Assembly (NCBI GenBank): GCA_004212135.1
Contig: RXIE01000147.1
Coordinates: forward strand, 1-10,009
Source of the DNA: Candidatus Methanophagales archaeon ANME-1-THS
Lineage (GTDB): Archaea; Halobacteriota; Syntropharchaeia; Alkanophagales; Methanospirareceae
Reading direction: 5' to 3'
Length of the DNA stretch: 10,009 bases
Numbering within the stretch: the first letter of the stretch is position 1; each line of letters begins with the position of its first letter. Both the position numbers and the translations under genes were made by a program. Positions 5,482 through 10,009 of this stretch are shown piece by piece. The notes beneath the pieces are model-generated. The model saw only the letters and a program-made list of their open reading frames with translations. It made no database searches and was not told the DNA's origin.

Positions 5482-8400
5482 GTGTACCTACCCCCTGGTA
5501 TGACGCTCCTTGAGATCAGGGAGCTGGAACGTAAGCTCGTTGCGGTGGGGTTTATGGTGGATCGTACCTACGATGAGCGTATCATGAGCATAGCACGAAT
5601 AAAGAAGTGGACTATCTACCTGGCCCTGTCTTTTCTGCTCTTTGTGGTAAGTATAAAAGGCGCGGTTGGGAGTCCATATAGCGGCTTTGCTGAGATTCCT
5701 CTCACTATCCATCTTTTCCTGCTGCTGAACCTCTCTCTCATTTCACTGGCAATGGTGATGATGCGTGCCGTAAAAACCGTCTCACACTCTACGGTTTGGA
5801 ATAATAATACGCGCTCTCATTTCTTCTGGCTTTTCCATATACTGGGCTTGACCGTGATCGTATACCGGCACTATCCCCGTTTGAATATCCTTATTTTTAT
5901 GATTATTGCTCTCTCCACAACCTTTGCCCTCCTTATGGTAGACCTGACAGCATATACACTCATCAAACCGTTCTTCAGAGAGAAGCTGAATCTGCTGAGA
6001 CCAGACTCTCTTGTTATTGCTCTCTTCTCGATCCTGCTCCCTTGGTCTTTCTTTAGCTCTGTTCTTTCGCGCGTACAATTCCCGGCCTTCGAGCATTATC
6101 TCCTTCTCTGGGTCTTTCTGTTCGTTTACCTCCTGGTCATCGGTCTATTCGTGTCCAATATGCTGTTAATCTCGAGCAGTTATGCCACCTTGGGCTTTGT
6201 TACCAAACCCTTCTTCTTCGCTGCTTCGGGTGCGATCGCATTAGGAATCTCCTCGCTCTTGCTATTTTTCATCGAGCATGATTTTTATTCCGCGTATTAC
6301 TATCTTCTCATCTGGTTAATCCCCAGCATCTTCGGGTTGATCTACTATCTCCGTTTTGGCGTTGAATATCCCTCGCTCCTTCAGCCCAAATGGAAGGGTC
6401 TGATGCCCCTGGACCTCTCACAGGTTACCACTGCCCTAACACTTGCCGTCTTAGCGCTCTCTCTTTACTTTACCGCACAAGACCATCCTAATTTCGTTCT
6501 CTATCACCATATCCCGTACCTTTTTGTGGTCCTGTTCATGCTGCCCCTCTTCCTGGGCGCTATATTGATCCTCACGTACCTCAAAACGCTATCAGCCGTC
6601 ACCAAATTGCGATACTGGGAATATCTGCGCTATGGTCTTTACATTCACATAACCGTCTCGTCCTATGTCTTCAGTTTGATATTCCTCTCATGGCACGAGG
6701 CGTCAGGGGGCACGAGGATATTATGCACGATCTTCGGACTCGCTTCGTTTGCCTTTTATCTCTTTTTTGCATTGGACCTGCGTATGCTTCTCAAAGACCA
6801 GGATATCGAGCCTGACTTTCGCATAGTGGACCTCGCTCACTACCTCGTCTCTCTCTACGCATGGTTCTTCATGCTCTTCTTTGGGATCTCATTCAGGTAC
6901 GGGAGATCGTCTGAATTCATCGGAATAGCGTACATCTCCTACCCGGTTATGCTTTTCTTCATTGCTTTTTTCTTGATTGCGTTCGGCACCTACCTGGGGG
7001 TCACGCACAAGGGATTCGAGGAGATTATGAAACGGGGTATCTGGAGTGAGCTCTCCTATTTTGCGACGTATATTGCCTTTTTAATGGTCTACTTCATCTA
7101 CTTCTCGCTCGGCAGCACGATACAACGATTCCCGTACCATAATTCCTTCTTCCTGGGCTACTTCTCCGTTCTCATACTCGAGATAGCGGCAATGAGGGCT
7201 TTAGAGATGGATTCGAGATACGAAAAAGCGCTCAAAAAGGACATTGTGAGTCTTTTGAATGCAGAGGCGCACAATTTTTTGAGGACTGATTATCTGGAAG
7301 AGTTCTGGGAGAAGACCATATCTAAATACCTGGCTCGGGACAAGCATCATAAAATCGGGTTTGATTCCACCAGACGTGAATTTAATCTGGAAGCAGTGGA
7401 TGAGAAGAGCAGATTGGCTATCGCCGTTGAGCTCCTGCTCATGATGCATAACCGACCTGATGTGGATAAAATGGTGGTGCACCGGAAGAGTTTAAAAGAG
7501 ACGAAAGAAGAGATTGTGCAGATCTTAGGAGAGAAGCTCTTACTGCTGCCAGAAGCGTTGCGCGCCGAGTTTGATGAACACGTGTATTATCCGTTCCTCA
7601 TAGAGCGGGCGATGAATGATCTTCTCACGCACTTACAAACCTTTATTCCTGACGCTGAGCATCAGATGATCTTTGACGAGCTCAAGCGAAGGGATGCGCT
7701 CTTTACCTGCATACAGTTTGAAGGTGAGAGGATAAAAATAGTAGAAGGAACGAGACTTGATCGGGATGAGTTCTTGAGGATCTTCACATGGTATCTTGAC
7801 GCGGTCGGTGAACAGTTCCCATTCAAACGCGGTCTGCTCCGCGAACTGGTGAAAGAGGAGTTCAAACATGATCTGGGCATTACCATAGCGGTTGGTGATG
7901 TACTTCCTATCGTGCCTATGGGCATCAAGGAACTGGATAGAGCAATGGCCGGGGGATTAGTCAAAGGGAGCACAACGTTACTTATCACGGAAGAGACGAA
8001 AGCGAAACAGAAGTTTCTTCTCTTCTTCATTAAGAAAGGGCTTTCAGAGAGAATGAATATCATCTATGCCACGTCTAAACGCCCATTCCAGCAGCTCGTC
8101 GGTGAACTCCTCGTGGAGGTTGAGTCATTGGATCATATCGTAATCATCGATTTCTACGAACCGCTTTATACCGACCATCGTTGTGCTGAGCTGGTCGAGG
8201 AGGACCATCGATTAATCGCACCGTTGAGCAGGATCATGTTCCAACGGAGCATGGTGAAGACGATAAAGAGCCTGCCCAAGGAGCACGCAAAGATCGTGAT
8301 TATTGATGTGTATGATGACTTCTCGAAATATTACTCTCCCAAGGAGATCTTTGAGATCCTGCAGAAGCAAGTAGAGGGCTTGAAACGGTGGAATTGCACC

Positions 8401-8577
8401 AGCGTGATCGTACTTGAGCCTCGTTCGTACTTACTCAAACGAAAAGGTGAGGAGGAAGTGAAGAAGGATTTTGAGAATATCATGGTGCTATCAGGCGGAG
8501 AGAAGGAGGCTTCGGTCATCATCGAGAAGTTGTTCCACGGGACACCCCCTAAATCGGTCATCCATCTGCACTGGTGA
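5482..8577 (+). CDS. Polytopic membrane protein with C-terminal degenerate KaiC-like domain
   Basis: A 1031-residue protein I cannot assign to a named family. After a short charged N-terminus (~1-43), about 15-16 hydrophobic helices run from ~44 to ~572. A cytoplasmic region follows: a charged, helical part (~573-790) with no histidine-kinase motifs, then a C-terminal section from ~800. This begins VPMGIKELDRAMAGGLVKGSTTLLI (~811-835), closely matching the lead-in to a KaiC/RecA P-loop. Where GxxGxGKS/T should be, it reads ITEETKAKQK (835-844), lacking the glycines and the Lys-Ser/Thr. A hydrophobic strand ending in Asp (KIVIIDVYDDF, ~937-947) sits at the Walker B position. It is thus probably a pseudo-ATPase domain on a membrane sensor or transporter-like body. 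The GTG at 5482 gives the longest frame; ATG 5500 (MTLLEIRELERKL) is a reasonable alternative. It is divergent from a catalytically intact KaiC-like gene, which may be its partner. Confidence 0.85.
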   Translation: MYLPPGMTLLEIRELERKLVAVGFMVDRTYDERIMSIARIKKWTIYLALSFLLFVVSIKGAVGSPYSGFAEIPLTIHLFLLLNLSLISLAMVMMRAVKTVSHSTVWNNNTRSHFFWLFHILGLTVIVYRHYPRLNILIFMIIALSTTFALLMVDLTAYTLIKPFFREKLNLLRPDSLVIALFSILLPWSFFSSVLSRVQFPAFEHYLLLWVFLFVYLLVIGLFVSNMLLISSSYATLGFVTKPFFFAASGAIALGISSLLLFFIEHDFYSAYYYLLIWLIPSIFGLIYYLRFGVEYPSLLQPKWKGLMPLDLSQVTTALTLAVLALSLYFTAQDHPNFVLYHHIPYLFVVLFMLPLFLGAILILTYLKTLSAVTKLRYWEYLRYGLYIHITVSSYVFSLIFLSWHEASGGTRILCTIFGLASFAFYLFFALDLRMLLKDQDIEPDFRIVDLAHYLVSLYAWFFMLFFGISFRYGRSSEFIGIAYISYPVMLFFIAFFLIAFGTYLGVTHKGFEEIMKRGIWSELSYFATYIAFLMVYFIYFSLGSTIQRFPYHNSFFLGYFSVLILEIAAMRALEMDSRYEKALKKDIVSLLNAEAHNFLRTDYLEEFWEKTISKYLARDKHHKIGFDSTRREFNLEAVDEKSRLAIAVELLLMMHNRPDVDKMVVHRKSLKETKEEIVQILGEKLLLLPEALRAEFDEHVYYPFLIERAMNDLLTHLQTFIPDAEHQMIFDELKRRDALFTCIQFEGERIKIVEGTRLDRDEFLRIFTWYLDAVGEQFPFKRGLLRELVKEEFKHDLGITIAVGDVLPIVPMGIKELDRAMAGGLVKGSTTLLITEETKAKQKFLLFFIKKGLSERMNIIYATSKRPFQQLVGELLVEVESLDHIVIIDFYEPLYTDHRCAELVEEDHRLIAPLSRIMFQRSMVKTIKSLPKEHAKIVIIDVYDDFSKYYSPKEIFEILQKQVEGLKRWNCTSVIVLEPRSYLLKRKGEEEVKKDFENIMVLSGGEKEASVIIEKLFHGTPPKSVIHLHW

Positions 8578-8646
8578 ACTGAGTGCGCCTGGATGCTCAG
8601 GGGACAAGCATGGGGCACTCCACCTATTCAAACTGATTTAGAAAAC

Positions 8647-8654
8647 CTTATATG
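8647..8654 (+). promoter_or_regulatory. TATA box of a probably leaderless gene
   Basis: CTTATATG is centred about 25 bases before the ATG at 8676, so transcription should begin at or next to the start codon. No ribosome binding site lies in between, which supports a leaderless mRNA. Confidence 0.55.
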
Positions 8655-8675
8655 CATCGCATCTGAATCTTAAGA

Positions 8676-9881
8676 ATGATGCAAGAACGTGAATGCGATG
8701 TCCTGGTGGTTGGTGCGGGACCTGCGGGATTAGGGGCTGCGATTACAAGTTCAAAACTGGGATTAAGGACTATAGTAGTGGAACAAAGTTCAGAGATAGG
8801 ATACCCTGCAAAATCTTCTGGACTTACTTGGAAAGAGGTTGTAGATGACTGGAATTTGCCCAGTCGGGTAATATCTCAATGGACAAGTTCCTTTTACCTT
8901 TATTCCGCTCATTCTACTAGAGAAGTGGAAATCGATTTTGGAAGGATTGTAGGTGGAACACTAAACTTTCATATCTTTCTTCAAGAACTTGCATTCCAAG
9001 CAATTCGACATGGCACAAAAATTATCCTCGCCGAGCGTGTTTCTGAACCACTAATGGATGGCGATTTTGTCTGCGGGGTCAAAACAGCCAGTGGTGACGA
9101 GATAAGATCTAAAATAGTTATTGACTGCTCAGGTCCATCAGCAGTAATTGCCAAAAAAGCGGGTTTAATATCGCCTGATTGGAATGCAGAACTTGGAATC
9201 GGATTTGAATATGAAATGCTTAATTATAAGGTAAGGAATCCAAATACTATAGAGTATTACGTTGGTGAAGAGGAAATAGTCCCCGTAGGTTATGGCTGGG
9301 TACTTCCCACGGGTATGGATCGGGCGAAAGTGGGGTTAGACACCGTTCATAGTGCTACTGAATCCTTGGAAATAAAAGATATGATAAATTACCTGAACCG
9401 CTTCCTTGGGGAAAACTCTCCTATTTATAATCGAGTTAAAGATGCTCAACCGTTCGAGGTGCATTCAGGAGTCTATTCGTTAAGTGGGATGTTAGACAAA
9501 CCCTATTCAAACGGGCTTATGGTTGCAGGCGATGCCGCATCCCAGGCAAGTCCATTGTTAGGAGAAGGAATACGATATGCTCTCCAATTTGGAAAAAGAG
9601 CAGCAGAGACGGCAGTTGAGGCAACTAATGCCAATGATGTATCAGAAGATTACTTAAAACTATATCAACAAAAATGTGGGGAATATCTAAGAGAAACATT
9701 TGAAGTTGCCAGTGATTTGCTTAAAGTTCCAACGGATGAGTATTGGGAAGCCTTACTGGGTGCATTAACTAGACTGAAGGCAAGTGGAAACACTGAATTA
9801 GTCATTAAATATCTTAAGACTGCTATGATACGAGAAGAAGCAATTGAAATTTTTCCCGCTTTTGAAGGAAAGTATTTATAA
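8676..9881 (+). CDS. Geranylgeranyl reductase family FAD-dependent oxidoreductase
   Basis: A 401-residue flavoprotein of the geranylgeranyl reductase group, whose archaeal members saturate the isoprenoid chains of membrane lipids; related members act on other substrates. The FAD dinucleotide motif is VVGAGPAGLGAA (11-22), with Glu36 at the end of the second strand (TIVVEQ) placed to bind the ribose. DCSGPSAVIAKKAG is the second FAD contact. GYGWVLPTG (205-213) followed by AKVGLD is the family's YxWxFP-type substrate-side motif, with Leu in place of Phe. GLMVAGDAASQASPLLGEGIRYAL (~279-302) holds the GD motif (285-286) binding the FAD phosphates. The length is normal, with no membrane helix. 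The start at 8676 (a second ATG follows at once) fits the TATA spacing for leaderless translation. Its codons are more AT-rich than those of the gene before it. The lipid role is likely from family membership, but the exact substrate is not certain. Confidence 0.88.
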   Translation: MMQERECDVLVVGAGPAGLGAAITSSKLGLRTIVVEQSSEIGYPAKSSGLTWKEVVDDWNLPSRVISQWTSSFYLYSAHSTREVEIDFGRIVGGTLNFHIFLQELAFQAIRHGTKIILAERVSEPLMDGDFVCGVKTASGDEIRSKIVIDCSGPSAVIAKKAGLISPDWNAELGIGFEYEMLNYKVRNPNTIEYYVGEEEIVPVGYGWVLPTGMDRAKVGLDTVHSATESLEIKDMINYLNRFLGENSPIYNRVKDAQPFEVHSGVYSLSGMLDKPYSNGLMVAGDAASQASPLLGEGIRYALQFGKRAAETAVEATNANDVSEDYLKLYQQKCGEYLRETFEVASDLLKVPTDEYWEALLGALTRLKASGNTELVIKYLKTAMIREEAIEIFPAFEGKYL

Positions 9882-9890
9882 GTTATGAAA

Positions 9891-9896
9891 TATAAA
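9891..9896 (+). promoter_or_regulatory. TATA box for the last reading frame
   Basis: TATAAA lies 10 bases after the reductase stop codon and about 30 bases before the ATG at 9924. This fits a transcript with a leader of only a few bases and supports a real gene starting there. Confidence 0.45.
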
Positions 9897-9923
9897 CTCT
9901 TTCAAGGGTAATTTCTAAGGAAA

Positions 9924-10007
9924 ATGTGCGAATTCTGTAAGAAGCATGCCGGCGGCAAGGATAAATGGTATTTTAACCCGAATAATTATGCCAAAGATAT
10001 TGGGTAA
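9924..10007 (+). CDS. Short CxxC-type reading frame, possibly a broken or miscalled gene start
   Basis: The frame reads MCEFCKKHAGGKDKWYFNPN NYAKDIG and then TAA at 10005-10007, two bases before the window ends, giving 27 residues. The beginning, MCEFC..H.GG.KWY....NYAKD, resembles the N-terminus of longer iron-sulphur-type proteins found in archaea and anaerobic bacteria, in which a sequence like MCEFCxKHGEGKKWYL..NY starts a protein of over 100 residues. A TATA box at 9891-9896 supports it as a start. The stop right after the conserved part suggests a frameshift or a truncated copy, but the continuation lies outside the window. Function is not assignable beyond likely metal or cluster binding by C2 and C5. 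Confidence 0.45.
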   Translation: MCEFCKKHAGGKDKWYFNPNNYAKDIG

Positions 10008-10009
10008 GG

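Noticed and set aside
7662..8063. Minus-strand open frame of 133 codons opposite the large membrane protein gene
   Set aside because: Ser/Leu-rich shadow of the charged coding strand, with no promoter or family features.
1..10009. tRNA genes, CRISPR arrays or transposase genes
   Set aside because: I looked for T-loop-like motifs, regularly spaced direct repeats and transposase-like proteins and found none that I could support.

Overview
This window looks archaeal, most likely from a euryarchaeote related to methanogens or anaerobic methane oxidisers; that placement is my inference. It rests on an archaeal-type CTP-dependent riboflavin kinase, an AqpM-like aquaporin, a geranylgeranyl-reductase-type flavoprotein, KaiC-like ATPases, AN1-finger rhomboid architecture, TATA-box promoters about 25-40 bases ahead of start codons, and GGTGAT/GGAG-type ribosome binding sites. 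No rRNA, tRNA, CRISPR array or transposase gene was seen.

Layout. At 1-260 is the 3' end of an anaerobic ribonucleotide reductase (nrdD), with its zinc site and glycyl-radical motif. Next is an AT-rich stretch (261-632) holding what looks like a frameshifted remnant of a small two-helix membrane protein. A minus-strand block follows, in transcription order: a broken rhomboid protease gene with an N-terminal AN1-like zinc finger (3057-2236), then ribK and ribB two bases apart, a riboflavin/FMN operon. ribB carries an in-frame insertion made of three tandem hairpins. The rhomboid gene is interrupted by one in-frame TAG that lies inside one arm of a perfect 29-bp inverted repeat; the other arm is 164 bp away in the same gene.

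From 3058 the plus strand carries a short GlcG/HbpS-family gene and an AqpM-like aquaporin gene, behind a TATA box framed by an inverted repeat. Then comes a divergent pair: a compact KaiC-like ATPase with intact Walker motifs (minus strand, 5306-4599) and a 1031-residue protein (plus strand, 5482-8577). The latter has about 15-16 membrane helices followed by a cytoplasmic region ending in a KaiC-like fold whose nucleotide-binding loop is degenerate. The two share a 175-bp intergenic region with a TATA box for each direction. This pair is the best candidate for an undescribed system: a membrane-anchored pseudo-KaiC receptor working with a soluble active KaiC-like ATPase. The window ends with a geranylgeranyl-reductase-family flavoprotein gene, probably translated from a leaderless mRNA, and a short CxxC-containing reading frame that hits a stop two bases before the window edge.

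How the genes work together. ribK and ribB supply FMN precursors, and the window also encodes an FAD enzyme, but no direct link can be claimed. By eye, the aquaporin, flavoprotein and post-nrdD stretches are more AT-rich than the rib, rhomboid and KaiC-pair genes, so the window may be a mosaic.
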